Part shown: positions 15,427 to 25,115 of the stretch, piece after piece
Layout: every line of letters begins with the position of its first letter
Numbering within the stretch: the stretch's first letter is position 1
Assembly (NCBI GenBank): GCA_003134045.1
Contig: PLAH01000195.1
Coordinates: 80,264 to 116,088, forward strand
Source of the DNA: Gammaproteobacteria bacterium
Lineage (GTDB): Bacteria > Pseudomonadota > Gammaproteobacteria > Steroidobacterales > Steroidobacteraceae
Reading direction: 5' to 3'
DNA: 35,825 nt
The notes under the pieces: model-generated
Seen by the model: the letters and a program-made list of their open reading frames with translations, nothing else
What the model was told of the DNA's origin: nothing
The model's database searches: none
Program-made: the position numbers and the translations under genes

Positions 15427-16298
15427 TGCAAAACCGAGTTCTGTACGGTCTCCTGGGGCTGGTCGCGGCAATCTTGCTGATCCGCGCCAGCGTGTTCACC
15501 GTCACCGAGGGCAAGCTTGCCATCAAGTCCGTGGGCGGCGACATCGTCGAGTCCGATTTTGCGCCGGGGCTGCATTTTCGCATCCCGCTGGTCCACGAAG
15601 TCGCGCTGTTCGACAAACGCATCATCACCCAGCTGTATCCGGCCGAGCGCTTTCTGACGCGCGAACAGGAGCAGCTCAACGTCGATTTCTACGTGAAATG
15701 GCGCATCGACAACTTGCGCCGGTATTACGAAGCGACGGGCGGCACCGAAGAGGTGGCGAACGCGCGCTTGGGCGAGACCATCAAGGACAGCATCAAGAGC
15801 GTGGTGACGCAGCGCTCCTTGCAGCAGGTCATCACCGCGGATCGGACCGAATTCACCGACGCGATGATGAAGAACGCGCGTCCCGCCGCCGAACAGCTGG
15901 GCGTGCAGCTGGTCGACGTGCGCATCACCAAGATCGATCTGCCGCAGCAGGTGCGGGACTCGGTGTTCGATCGCATGCGCGCGACGTTCAAGGCGCAGGC
16001 GGCGAAGCTGCGGGCCGAAGGCATCGAGACCTCCGAGCGCACGCGGGCCGAGGCGAACAAGCAACAAACCGAGATACTCGCGGATGCCGCGCGCCAGGCG
16101 GCACAGATCCGCGGTCAGGGCGATGCGTCGGCCAGCGAGGTGTATGCCAAGTCCTATTCGAAGAATGCGGAGTTCTACAGCTTCTACCGCAGCATGCAGT
16201 CGTATCGCGAGTCGGTGGGAACCCAGGGCGACGTCCTGGTGATCGCACCGGACAGCGCGTACTTCAAGTATTTCAAACAACCGCAACTGCAACGCTAA
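15423..16298 (+). CDS. hflC: FtsH protease regulator subunit HflC
   Basis: Partner of HflK in the periplasm-facing HflKC cage around FtsH. The 291 aa begin with an N-terminal transmembrane segment (about 5-23), then the SPFH domain (FTVTEGKLAIKSVGGDIV, PGLHFRIPLVHEVALFDKR). A long helical region (RMRATFKAQAAKLRAEGIE, the SERTRAEANKQQTEIL helix) and the C-terminal SYSKNAEFYSFYRSMQ and DSAYFKYF segments follow. It starts at ATG 15423 within the hflK stop. The next gene, DUF2065, begins 13 nt after its stop. Confidence 0.96.
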   Translation: MMQNRVLYGLLGLVAAILLIRASVFTVTEGKLAIKSVGGDIVESDFAPGLHFRIPLVHEVALFDKRIITQLYPAERFLTREQEQLNVDFYVKWRIDNLRRYYEATGGTEEVANARLGETIKDSIKSVVTQRSLQQVITADRTEFTDAMMKNARPAAEQLGVQLVDVRITKIDLPQQVRDSVFDRMRATFKAQAAKLRAEGIETSERTRAEANKQQTEILADAARQAAQIRGQGDASASEVYAKSYSKNAEFYSFYRSMQSYRESVGTQGDVLVIAPDSAYFKYFKQPQLQR

Positions 16299-16311
16299 GT
16301 CGAGAGCTGTG

Positions 16312-17686
<1,375 letters not shown>

Positions 17687-17809
17687 CTTCCCGCCAACGC
17701 TCGAAGTTATCTCGAGCGTCTGCAGGCCTTGGTGGGCGTGCCGATCGACATCGTTTCCACCGGGCCCGATCGCGACCAGACCATCATCCGCCACAACCCC
17801 TTCGGCTGA
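17687..17809 (+). pseudogene. purA: In-frame C-terminal continuation of purA after the amber codon
   Basis: Directly after TAG 17684-17686, the same frame reads [19 protein letters not shown], then [20 protein letters not shown] and TGA at 17807-17809. This is the conserved PurA C-terminus, ending as E. coli PurA does with STGPDR and a PF-x ending. Read through, the protein is 430 aa, against 432 in E. coli. No start codon or ribosome-binding site suggests separate translation. Confidence 0.9.
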
Positions 17810-17820
17810 GGCAGATTCGT

Positions 17821-17850
17821 CGCCGGCAGCCGCCGGCAGCCGCCGGCAGT
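17821..17850 (+). repeat. Three tandem copies of a 10-bp unit
   Basis: CGCCGGCAGC is present three times head to tail (17821-17830, 17831-17840, 17841-17850; the last copy ends in T). It lies in the 39-bp space between the end of the purA frame and the S53 peptidase stub, so it may mark the deletion junction or be a replication-slippage product. Confidence 0.8.
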
Positions 17851-17995
17851 GTCGCCGATCCCACACATTGCGAACCCGAAGGCGCTGCGCGATATCACCG
17901 GCGGCGGCAACGGCGATTTCGACGCCGCTCCCGGGTGGGACGCCTGCACGGGGCTCGGCAGTCCCAATGGCAAGACGCTGTCCGGCGTGCTCTAG
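17849..17995 (+). pseudogene. C-terminal stub of an S53 (sedolisin/kumamolisin) peptidase
   Basis: An open stretch of 48 codons reads VSPIPHIANPKALRDITGGG, then NGDFDAAPGWDACTGLGSPN and GKTLSGVL, ending in TAG. This matches the calcium-binding C-terminal end of sedolisin-family acid peptidases, with its DIT...G.NG...A..GWD..TG.GSP pattern. The catalytic Glu/Asp/Ser region (SGTS) is absent, and upstream is purA, so only the tail of a once large gene remains. GTG 17849 has no ribosome-binding site. Its stop overlaps the stop of the convergent DUF3096 gene. Confidence 0.72.
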
Positions 17996-18156
17996 TGAAA
18001 GTGCATTGAACCCGCGCCGCCGAACAGCCCCAGCAAGCCGATGATGATGAGATAGATGGCCACAATGTAATTGAGCAGCCGGGGCATGACCAGAATGAGA
18101 ATGCCGGCGAGCAATGCGACCAGCGGAGCGATGCTGAGATTCATGTTCAAGGCCAT
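17992..18156 (-). CDS. DUF3096-type 54-aa membrane protein
   Basis: A small hydrophobic protein starting MALNMNLSIAPLVALLAGI, with a second hydrophobic run around PRLLNYIVAIYLIIIGLLGL and a short GGAGSMHFH tail. The pattern 'LSIAPL.ALIAG.LIL..PRLLNYIVAIYLI.IGL.GL' is what I know as DUF3096, function unknown. AGGAG lies 8 nt before the ATG at 18156, a strong ribosome-binding site. The gene follows the 32-aa transporter subunit by 10 bp and is probably co-transcribed with the OFA transporter. It has two predicted inner-membrane helices. Confidence 0.82.
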   Translation of the reverse strand: MALNMNLSIAPLVALLAGILILVMPRLLNYIVAIYLIIIGLLGLFGGAGSMHFH

Positions 18157-18166
18157 GTTCGGTCTC

Positions 18167-18265
18167 CTAGTGAAACAATTTGAGCGCGTTTTCGAGCGTT
18201 TTCGTCACGCCCCAGAGCAGTGGAATGCCGACGGCGAGCCACAGGACGAGCATTCGGGTTTTCAT
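18167..18265 (-). CDS. MFS (OFA) transporter small subunit, 32 aa
   Basis: A one-helix micro-protein starting MKTRMLVLWLAVGIPLLWGV, with the tail TKTLENALKLFH. Its ATG overlaps the transporter stop (ATGA at 18262-18265), so it is translationally coupled to it. Tiny proteins with the pattern 'WL.VGIPL.WGV..TL..A..LF' are found directly after oxalate/formate-type MFS genes and are annotated as MFS transporter small subunits; the assignment here is from recall and position. It probably packs against the permease in the membrane. Confidence 0.78.
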   Translation of the reverse strand: MKTRMLVLWLAVGIPLLWGVTKTLENALKLFH

Positions 18266-19632
18266 GGGCGCAAGCCCGCTTGCCCCGAAGCGCGGTGGTG
18301 ATAGCGGTCGTTGACCGGACGCATGGCCAGGTTGCACAGAAATCCGATCAGCAGCAGCCCGCACATGACGTACATGGTGATGGAATAGGCCTGGGCGCGC
18401 GCCACTCCGTGATCGATCTGAAACTGACGGATGTAATTCACGAGCTGCGGGCCCAGCACCCCCGCGGCAGACCATGCGGTCAACAGCCTGCCGTGAATGG
18501 CGCCCACATTCATGGTGCCGAACATGTCGCGCAGATAGGCCGGAATGGTGGCGAAGCCCCCGCCATACATCGAGATGACGACGGCGAAGGCCGCGACGAA
18601 CAGGCCTTTCGCGCCGAGGTGACCCAGGGTGGGCACCAGCGAATACAACAGGATGCCGAACAAGAAGAACACCATGTAGGTATTGCGTCTGCCGATGTAG
18701 TCGGAGGTCGCCGCCCAGAAAAATCGACCGCCCATGTTGAACAGACTCAGCAATCCGACGAATCCCGCCGCCGCGGCCGGCGATACCGCGCCCGAAAAAA
18801 TCTCCTGGAATATCGGCGACGCCTGACCCAGCACGCCGATGCCCGCCGTGACGTTCATGCACAGCACGCCCCATAGCAGCCAGAACTGCGGCGTACGCCA
18901 GGCCACGTCCACCAGCACATTGGCTTTGGTGACCAACTGCTGCGGCCTTTCCGAGGGGACCCAGCCCGCAGGTTTCCAGTCCGCGGCAGGTACACGCACC
19001 GCGAGCACCCCGATCATCATGAACATGAAATAGATCACGCCCATGGTCACGAAGGTCTCGAGCACGCCGTTGGAGGCGGCCGTTTTGAAGTGGTCCATGA
19101 GCAACAGCGAGAGCGGTGCTGCGATCAGCGCGCCACCGCCGAAGCCCATGATGGCCATGCCGGTTGCCATGCCTGGCCGATCGGGAAACCATTTGATCAA
19201 GGTGGACACCGGCGATATATATCCGATCCCGAGTCCGCAGCCGCCGAGCACGCCGTAGCCCAGATAGAGCAGCCACAGCAGATGAAAATGCAGGCCCATC
19301 GCCGCCACCAGGAAGCCGCCGCCGAAGCACAGCGCCGCCGTGAACATGGATAGTCTCGGTCCGACTCTTTCCACCCAACGGCCGAAGACCGCGGCCGACA
19401 CCCCGAGCAGCACGATGGCGATCGAGAAGGTCCAGCCCACCTCGGTCAATTTCCAATCGCCGGGCGCGGCGTGGCTGATCCCGATCAATTTGGTCAACGG
19501 CAGATTGAAGGTCGAGAAGGCATACGCCTGGCCGATCGACAGATGTACCGCGAGGGCCGCCGGAGGCACGAGAAAACGGTTGTAGCCAGGGGGGGCGATC
19601 GTGCTTTCTCGATCGAAGAGGGAGGATGTCAT
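18262..19632 (-). CDS. OFA-family MFS transporter (oxalate/formate antiporter-like)
   Basis: Inner-membrane carrier for small carboxylates of the oxalate:formate antiporter family; the real substrate cannot be told. The 456 aa give about 12 hydrophobic segments. Family features are the N-terminal PPAALAVHLSIGQAYAFSTF, the WTFSIAIVLLGVSAAVFG loop with GRWVERVGPR, GIGYISPVSTLIKWFPDRPG with MATGMAIMGFGGGA, and the second-half GRFFWAATSDYIGRRN. The start at ATG 19632 lacks a clear Shine-Dalgarno. It is first in an operon with the 32-aa subunit and DUF3096, and is divergent from the GGDEF gene across 203 bp. Confidence 0.9.
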   Translation of the reverse strand: MTSSLFDRESTIAPPGYNRFLVPPAALAVHLSIGQAYAFSTFNLPLTKLIGISHAAPGDWKLTEVGWTFSIAIVLLGVSAAVFGRWVERVGPRLSMFTAALCFGGGFLVAAMGLHFHLLWLLYLGYGVLGGCGLGIGYISPVSTLIKWFPDRPGMATGMAIMGFGGGALIAAPLSLLLMDHFKTAASNGVLETFVTMGVIYFMFMMIGVLAVRVPAADWKPAGWVPSERPQQLVTKANVLVDVAWRTPQFWLLWGVLCMNVTAGIGVLGQASPIFQEIFSGAVSPAAAAGFVGLLSLFNMGGRFFWAATSDYIGRRNTYMVFFLFGILLYSLVPTLGHLGAKGLFVAAFAVVISMYGGGFATIPAYLRDMFGTMNVGAIHGRLLTAWSAAGVLGPQLVNYIRQFQIDHGVARAQAYSITMYVMCGLLLIGFLCNLAMRPVNDRYHHRASGQAGLRP

Positions 19633-19835
19633 AACGTGGGCCGTCCGCTCCGTTCCGGGTTGTTATTGTCGGCGTCAATATGCGCCCGTCGCGGCAAAGT
19701 TGCCATACCGGGCGGCAGCGCATGCGTCCACCAACCGTGTCACACCGTGCGCGGCAGGCGCTGCGCAGAGAAGTCGAAAACCGTGACCTTAACAGTCGAT
19801 CGGGGTTCGTGAAAGGCGTATTTTTGTCGCCACTC

Positions 19836-21794
19836 ATGGACACATCGACGCCTTCGGGCCGACTCATTCCGACGACCAGACTTTTGTGGCCGGCGCCGCT
19901 TCTGGTTTGGGCATTCTTGCCCGCCGCGGCGTCGGCGACGTGCATCGCCAATCCCAACGGCGACATTCCATCGTTGCAGGCGTTGGTGGCAAGAGATGCG
20001 ACGCGGGCGCTCAAGCAGGTCCAGACCCGATTGGATGCCCTGGCGGGCGCGCCGCGCATTCCGCGGGCGGACAAGGTGCGTGCCTCGTTGTTGGCCGTCC
20101 AGGCGGAAGCCTATGGGATTCTCGAGCTGACGACGCAGGCGCGCAGCGCGGCCTTGCAAGGTCTCGAACTCGCGACGGACGTCCACGACCCCGTACATCT
20201 GGAGCTGGTGAGCCTGCATGCAGAGAATGTCTTCGACGGCGCGGGCCTCGCCCAGGAGATCAAGGCGGTCGAGCGCGCGCGGAGCGCACAGCTGCCCGGC
20301 TCCGTAGCCGACACCTGTCTGCTCATCACCCGCGGCGTGCTGGAAAATCGACAGGATCGGGCGGATCTCGCCATCGTCAGCCTGACGCAGGCGTATCGCG
20401 CCAGCGCCGGGCCCGTCGTTACCGCGGCACACGTCGCGTCGGCGGCCGGATTGTCCGTCGTGATGCGAGGGATGCGCGATTACCCGCAGGCGCTCGCCTT
20501 GAACCAGGAAGAAATCGACTGGGACACGTCGCACGGCGCGACCTTGAGTCTGTCGGTGTCGCGGTTCATGCGCGGACAGATACTGAAGCAGACGGGGGCG
20601 TACAAGGCCGCCATCACCGAGTTCTCAGAAGCGCGCAAGCTCAGTGCGGCGGTCGACGATGAGCAAGGAGTCGGGTACGCGGATCTTAGAATCTGCGAAT
20701 CCCACGTCGAGCTCGGCGAGTTGCCGGGCGCGCGCGAGGAGTGCGCGAACGCGCTACGGATTTTCTCCGCATCGCAAGATGCGGACACGGTGAAGGAAGC
20801 CCAGGTGTTGATGGCGCGCATCGATCTGCGCGACGGACGGCCGGAGAGCGCGCTGGCCACCTTGAACGAGGTGCTGGATCGAGCCGGCGCCGACCTGGAG
20901 CCTGCGCACGTGGCGTCGATGTACGAGTTGCGCGCTCGCGCCAATGCCGAGATGCATCGTTACCGACACGCGTACGACGATCTGCGCGAATACGCGCGGC
21001 GCTATGCGGCGGCCAATGAAGCCGAGCGACGTGAGCAGGCCGGCGCGCTTCGAGCGCGATTCGAGACGGATCGGGAAATCGAGCGCAACGCAACGTTGAA
21101 ACGCGAACTGGCGCAGTCCCGGGAGCGTTCGAGCCGTCAGGCGCTGCAGCTGCGATGGAATGCGATCGTGGTGTTGGCGGGCCTTTGCGTCATCGCGCTG
21201 CTCATTTATTTCCTGGTTATGAATTTTCGCTTCCGGCAAAAGCTGGTCAAGCTGGCGAGTCAAGATGGGTTGACCGGATTGCCCAATCGGCGGCGCGCGG
21301 CGCAATTCGCGACGGCGGCACTACAGCGCGCGCGCGAGACGGGTCAGCCGCTGGCGCTCGCCATCATCGACATGGATCATTTCAAGGTCATCAACGATCG
21401 CTGCGGTCACGCGGCCGGCGACCATGTGCTCAAGGAGTTCGCCCGCTCGGGGAGCGAGGCGTTGCGCGACACCGATTTGCTGGGCCGCTGGGGCGGAGAG
21501 GAATTTCTGCTGGTCATGCCCGGGGCGACGCTGCAGGTGGCGCTCGCGAATCTGGAGCGGCTGCGCACGCTGGTGTTCGGCATTCGTCTGCCGCCCTCGG
21601 GCGTGGGCCTGCGCGTTTCCTTGAGCGCGGGGGTGGCGGTTTTCGATGCCAACGTGAAATCGCTGGATGACCTGGTCGCTCGCGCCGACGCGGCTCTCTA
21701 CACTGCCAAGAACGACGGGCGGGATCTGGTGCGCATCGCCGATCCGAACTACATCACGGGATCGCACGCGATCCGGCGGGCACAGCGGCAGTAG
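19836..21794 (+). CDS. Membrane-anchored diguanylate cyclase with periplasmic TPR-like sensor
   Basis: Makes cyclic di-GMP from two GTP. The 652-aa protein (start ATG 19836) begins with a signal peptide (TTRLLWPAPLLVWAFLPAAA), ending before TCIANPNGD. It has an alpha-helical TPR-like domain of about 380 residues, a coiled coil (about 400-440), a transmembrane helix (IVVLAGLCVIALLIYFLV, about 447-465) and a GGDEF domain. The active motif GGEEF is at 553-557. The I-site RDTD at 544-547, five residues upstream, suggests product inhibition. The periplasmic TPR part presumably senses a ligand or partner protein. A GTG at 19809 is an alternative start. It is monocistronic and convergent with the DMT/RDD gene. 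Confidence 0.92.
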   Translation: MDTSTPSGRLIPTTRLLWPAPLLVWAFLPAAASATCIANPNGDIPSLQALVARDATRALKQVQTRLDALAGAPRIPRADKVRASLLAVQAEAYGILELTTQARSAALQGLELATDVHDPVHLELVSLHAENVFDGAGLAQEIKAVERARSAQLPGSVADTCLLITRGVLENRQDRADLAIVSLTQAYRASAGPVVTAAHVASAAGLSVVMRGMRDYPQALALNQEEIDWDTSHGATLSLSVSRFMRGQILKQTGAYKAAITEFSEARKLSAAVDDEQGVGYADLRICESHVELGELPGAREECANALRIFSASQDADTVKEAQVLMARIDLRDGRPESALATLNEVLDRAGADLEPAHVASMYELRARANAEMHRYRHAYDDLREYARRYAAANEAERREQAGALRARFETDREIERNATLKRELAQSRERSSRQALQLRWNAIVVLAGLCVIALLIYFLVMNFRFRQKLVKLASQDGLTGLPNRRRAAQFATAALQRARETGQPLALAIIDMDHFKVINDRCGHAAGDHVLKEFARSGSEALRDTDLLGRWGGEEFLLVMPGATLQVALANLERLRTLVFGIRLPPSGVGLRVSLSAGVAVFDANVKSLDDLVARADAALYTAKNDGRDLVRIADPNYITGSHAIRRAQRQ

Positions 21795-21811
21795 ACGCTC
21801 GGCCGTCGGTC

Positions 21812-22666
21812 CTAGCCTTTGGGAACACGCACCACCACCGTGCCCGCAATTTTGTCGTGCCACGCCTGATGGGCGCCGTCGAAGGCGATCCAGATGAAGC
21901 CGAGGCCGACTACCGCCAACGACAGGAAGCAGCCGAGCGCGCGCACGATCGCCGTCTCCCAATCGACTGCGCGCCCGTCCAACCGAACCACGTGCAAGTC
22001 GAACACCATCCCGCCGACGGTCGAGCCCCGCGTTTTCCACATGATCGCGCCGTAGGCGGCCAAGACGATCAAATGAAAGTGACCCAGCGGATGCAGTAAC
22101 CGCAGGACGACTCCGATCAGTACAACGTCGATGAGCAAAGCGCCCATGCGCAACCAGAAGCCCGTCCCGTAGCCGGTGGCTCCAGCCAGAGCCCAGCCGA
22201 CGCCGCTCGAGCGGGTGTCCGCGTCAGGGGCGCGGCGATCACCCGACGGGATGGAAACGACGACCACGCCCGCGAGCGTGACGAAGATGCCGCACAGTAC
22301 CTTGCCCCCCAGATGCTCGCCGGTTGCGGCGGAGAGCAGGGCGCTGATCGCGCCGTAGCTCGCGGCAAGCGGCGCCACCACGGCGATCGCGCCGACCATG
22401 AACGCCCGTGTGAGCGCCGCGGCGGATACCAGGAGGATGATGCCCGACACCAGGGTGGCCAGCCACGCGACTGCGTGACCCATCCACGAGATATCGATCG
22501 TCGGCGCGGCGATGAACAACCAGAGGGAAAGAACGGTGAACGCCAACAGTTCGCCGTAAAACAGGCTTCGCCAAATGCCTGCGGCCTGCCCGGCACTGCG
22601 TGCCAGGTAGTCCGTGATGCCATAGCTGATGGCAGACGCAAGGCCGAGGACAACTGCCCATGTCAT
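21812..22666 (-). CDS. Chimeric membrane protein: half EamA/DMT permease fused to an RDD domain
   Basis: The 284 aa fall into two unrelated membrane parts. Residues 1-170 look like the first five helices and the start of the second repeat of an EamA drug/metabolite exporter (WAVVLGLASAISYGITDYLA; SGVGWALAGATGYG). Residues 172-284 are a complete RDD domain: GFWLRMGALLIDVVL, MWKTRGSTVGGMVFDLHVV, and GLGFIWIAFDGAHQAWHDKIAGT. The join falls at GYGTGFWL, which fits both families. The EamA second half is missing, so the transporter is unlikely to work as such. The function is unknown. It is divergent from the RNA methyltransferase by 73 bp. Confidence 0.8.
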   Translation of the reverse strand: MTWAVVLGLASAISYGITDYLARSAGQAAGIWRSLFYGELLAFTVLSLWLFIAAPTIDISWMGHAVAWLATLVSGIILLVSAAALTRAFMVGAIAVVAPLAASYGAISALLSAATGEHLGGKVLCGIFVTLAGVVVVSIPSGDRRAPDADTRSSGVGWALAGATGYGTGFWLRMGALLIDVVLIGVVLRLLHPLGHFHLIVLAAYGAIMWKTRGSTVGGMVFDLHVVRLDGRAVDWETAIVRALGCFLSLAVVGLGFIWIAFDGAHQAWHDKIAGTVVVRVPKG

Positions 22667-22739
22667 TGGGTGGATTCTGGTGCGCTGCCGCCGCCCGCGC
22701 TACCCCTGCGACGGGTTTGTCTGCTACGTTGCACGCACC

Positions 22740-23921
22740 GTGAGCAGGTACGAACGCCAAGTCGAGTCCCACAGTTTGCAGCAGGCGGGCACGTTGACGT
22801 CGTGCCCCCACCGCCCGCCATGTCCGGCCTGCCCGCGGTTCGGCGAGCAGGGCCTGGCGTTCGCGGCGCGTGGCGCGCTCGATGACCTGGCGCGCGCGCA
22901 CGGCTTGCCCGAGGTCGCGGTGATCTCGGGTCGAACCGCCGGGTTTCGGCTGCGCGCACGGCTGGCGATCCGGGGCCGGCTGGGCTCGCCCAAGCTGGGG
23001 CTGTTCGAACTCGGCACCCATCGCGTGGTGCACATTCCCCATTGCAGCGTTCAGCACCCGTTAATCAATCGCGTCGCCGGCGTCGTGCGCCGCGCATTGG
23101 TGGATGCGCGAGTGACCAGTTACTCCGACGGGGCCCACTTGGGTCTCGCGCGCTACCTGCAAGTGGCCGTGGAGCGCAGCTCGCAAACCGCGCAGGTGGT
23201 GCTGGTCGCCAACAGCGCGAGCGCCGAGCCCTTGGCGGCGTGCTTCGATCTGATCCGGGAACGGCTGGGCGGAGAGCTGCACAGCTTGTGGTTCAACGCG
23301 AACGTCGAGCGCTCCAATACCATTCTCGGTCCCGAGTTCCATCGTTGGTGCGGCCCGGCCAGCGTGGTCGAGCATTTCGGCGGGGCGGCCGTGCACTACC
23401 CGCCGGGGGCCTTCGGCCAGAACAATCTCGACATCGCGCAGCGCATGATCGAGCATGTGCACGGCCAGATCCCGCAGGGTGCGAGGGTGGCGGAGTTCTA
23501 CGCGGGCGTGGGCGCCATCGGTTTATCCGTGCTCGACCGCGTCGGCGATATTCGCATGAACGAGGTCAGCCCGCACTCGCTGCAGGGGCTCGAACTCGGG
23601 CTCGCAGAGCTCGATCCGGACGTGCGGGCAAAAATTGCCGTCGTTCCGGGAGCGGCGGGCGCGGCCCGTGAGGCGGCCTCCGGCGCGCAGGTGGTGATCG
23701 CCGACCCGCCGCGCAAGGGCCTCGACCTCGAGTTGACCGGGTATTTGAGCGAGCATCCATCCGAGCGCTTCCTGTATGTGAGTTGCGGGCTCGAGTCGTT
23801 TCTCCACGACGCCGCCCGCCTGACCGCGCACGGCAAACTACGGCTCGTTGCGTTGACCGCATTCAATCTGCTGCCGTTCACCGAACACGTCGAGACGGTG
23901 GCTCGTTTCGAGCGCGCCTGA
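22740..23921 (+). CDS. Fe-S class I SAM-dependent RNA (uracil-5-)methyltransferase, RlmD/TrmA family
   Basis: Methylates C5 of uridine in rRNA or tRNA. The 393 aa contain an N-terminal [4Fe-4S] site, CPHRPPCPACP with a fourth Cys in HIPHCSVQHPLIN, as in RlmD (RumA). The SAM fold has VAEFYAGVGAIGLSVL, the DPPRKGLDLE motif and the catalytic Cys in FLYVSCGLESFLHDAARLT. The GQNNL motif precedes it. No separate TRAM domain is visible. GTG 22740 leaves the conserved SRYERQVESHSLQQAGTLTSCPH-type start; upstream in-frame codons overlap the divergent gene. The target U (1939, 747 or 54) cannot be decided. Confidence 0.88.
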   Translation: MSRYERQVESHSLQQAGTLTSCPHRPPCPACPRFGEQGLAFAARGALDDLARAHGLPEVAVISGRTAGFRLRARLAIRGRLGSPKLGLFELGTHRVVHIPHCSVQHPLINRVAGVVRRALVDARVTSYSDGAHLGLARYLQVAVERSSQTAQVVLVANSASAEPLAACFDLIRERLGGELHSLWFNANVERSNTILGPEFHRWCGPASVVEHFGGAAVHYPPGAFGQNNLDIAQRMIEHVHGQIPQGARVAEFYAGVGAIGLSVLDRVGDIRMNEVSPHSLQGLELGLAELDPDVRAKIAVVPGAAGAAREAASGAQVVIADPPRKGLDLELTGYLSEHPSERFLYVSCGLESFLHDAARLTAHGKLRLVALTAFNLLPFTEHVETVARFERA

Positions 23922-24022
23922 CATTTCGCAGTGCCGCCGGAGTGCGACGGGATATGCCGAGTTGTGATCGCACGCAATCCCCAGCATAGTGTCGGCTGCG
24001 TTGGCTATGCGTCGCAGGCAAA

Positions 24023-24592
24023 ATGAAAAAAATAACGCCGAAAGACTTCCGGAGCGCCTTCGAAGCGGTCATGAAAGCCGAGCACGACAGCTTCCGTGTG
24101 GCGATGGGGTTCGAGGCCAAATCCTATACGTATTTCATGCGCTCGAATCTCTTTCCCAAGATCGCGAAGCGTCTCGGACTGTTGACTTGGACGAAGGAAT
24201 ATTACGCCCTCGACGCAATGTTCTATGAGGAACGGGGTACCGATAGGTTCGGCAATTACTCGGCGTACGCCAAATGGATCTCAGTGGCTCTGGAACACGA
24301 GATCAAACCGTCCAAGGCACATGAAAAGATCAATCAACTGCAGGCGTACAACGTACCGCTGAAGGTGCTCATCACGTACGCGTCCGAGGGTGCCGAGGCC
24401 GATGCGCTGCTGCGAAAATTCGAGGCCGTCATCGCCGACGCCGACGTTTTCAACGACATTGCGACTCTGCGGCAGCAGCTCGTCATATTCGGAACGCCTA
24501 AAGCCGTGAGCGACTGGCGTTTCTACGTGTACGAGAGCGACGGTTTCGTGCATTTGCTGCCGGGAGTCGCCCGCGCGGCTACCGGGCAGTGA
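24023..24592 (+). CDS. Hypothetical protein, possible PD-(D/E)XK-like fold
   Basis: A 189-aa soluble protein I cannot name. The order YYALDAMFYEE, then WISVALEHEI, then VPLKVLITY resembles the D...E-x-(E/K)...K strand pattern of restriction-endonuclease-like proteins, where 'aiEHEN' and 'PLKvLitY' are familiar in unannotated proteins. The third acidic/basic position (E-H-E instead of E-x-K) is imperfect, so catalysis is uncertain. ATG 24023 has GCAGG 4 nt upstream. The 3' end overlaps that of the convergent SnoaL-like gene by 14 bp. It has no partner genes of a restriction system. Confidence 0.72.
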   Translation: MKKITPKDFRSAFEAVMKAEHDSFRVAMGFEAKSYTYFMRSNLFPKIAKRLGLLTWTKEYYALDAMFYEERGTDRFGNYSAYAKWISVALEHEIKPSKAHEKINQLQAYNVPLKVLITYASEGAEADALLRKFEAVIADADVFNDIATLRQQLVIFGTPKAVSDWRFYVYESDGFVHLLPGVARAATGQ

Positions 24593-25049
24593 CGCTGGTC
24601 AACTGGGTGAGTACGCAAACCCAGTGGCCATGCTTCTTGACGATGATATCCGTGGCAATTTCGTCCGTATGGAAGCTATTGCCCTTGTAAGACCCGCCGC
24701 TCTGGATGTGGGCCGTGACCACGGCGACATCCCCATAGAGCCGTATGGTTTGGTCCTGGGGGTCCATCGACTGATGCACCAGATCGCCGCCGGCCATCAC
24801 CTTGAGAAATATCTCTCGGGTAATGACGCTTCCGTCGCCGCTGACGATCCTCCAGTCCTCCGCCAAGTAGCGTTCCAGCGTGTTCACGTCGTTGCGGCCG
24901 ATTGCCGCGGTCAGCTCCTGCTCGAATTTCTTGATTTCCGTGCGCGAATCCGTAAACAGACTCGCATCGGCCGTGGTGCCGACCGGGGTCAGAACGAACG
25001 CCGCAATGAGCTGCGCGATGACTTGCTTGCGAATCTCGATCTTGTTCAA
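24579..25049 (-). CDS. Exported SnoaL/DUF4440-like (NTF2-fold) protein
   Basis: A 156-aa protein with an N-terminal signal-like segment (KQVIAQLIAAFVLTP, cut near TADA). An NTF2-fold domain of the DUF4440 type follows: FEQELTAAIGRNDVNTLERY, LAEDWRIVSGDGSVITRE, LYGDVAVVTAHIQSGGSY, HWVCVLTQLT. Such domains are often ketosteroid-isomerase-like or simply binding domains; no catalytic pair is clear. TTG 25049 is the start because AGGAG lies 6 nt upstream. Periplasmic location is inferred. It stands alone between convergent and same-strand neighbours. Confidence 0.82.
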   Translation of the reverse strand: MNKIEIRKQVIAQLIAAFVLTPVGTTADASLFTDSRTEIKKFEQELTAAIGRNDVNTLERYLAEDWRIVSGDGSVITREIFLKVMAGGDLVHQSMDPQDQTIRLYGDVAVVTAHIQSGGSYKGNSFHTDEIATDIIVKKHGHWVCVLTQLTSVTAR

Positions 25050-25115
25050 GCCGTACTCCTGGCTGCCAAAACTCGCGGTTGATTGCCGCGACGGTTCTCC
25101 GGCGCGCCCCTCGAC

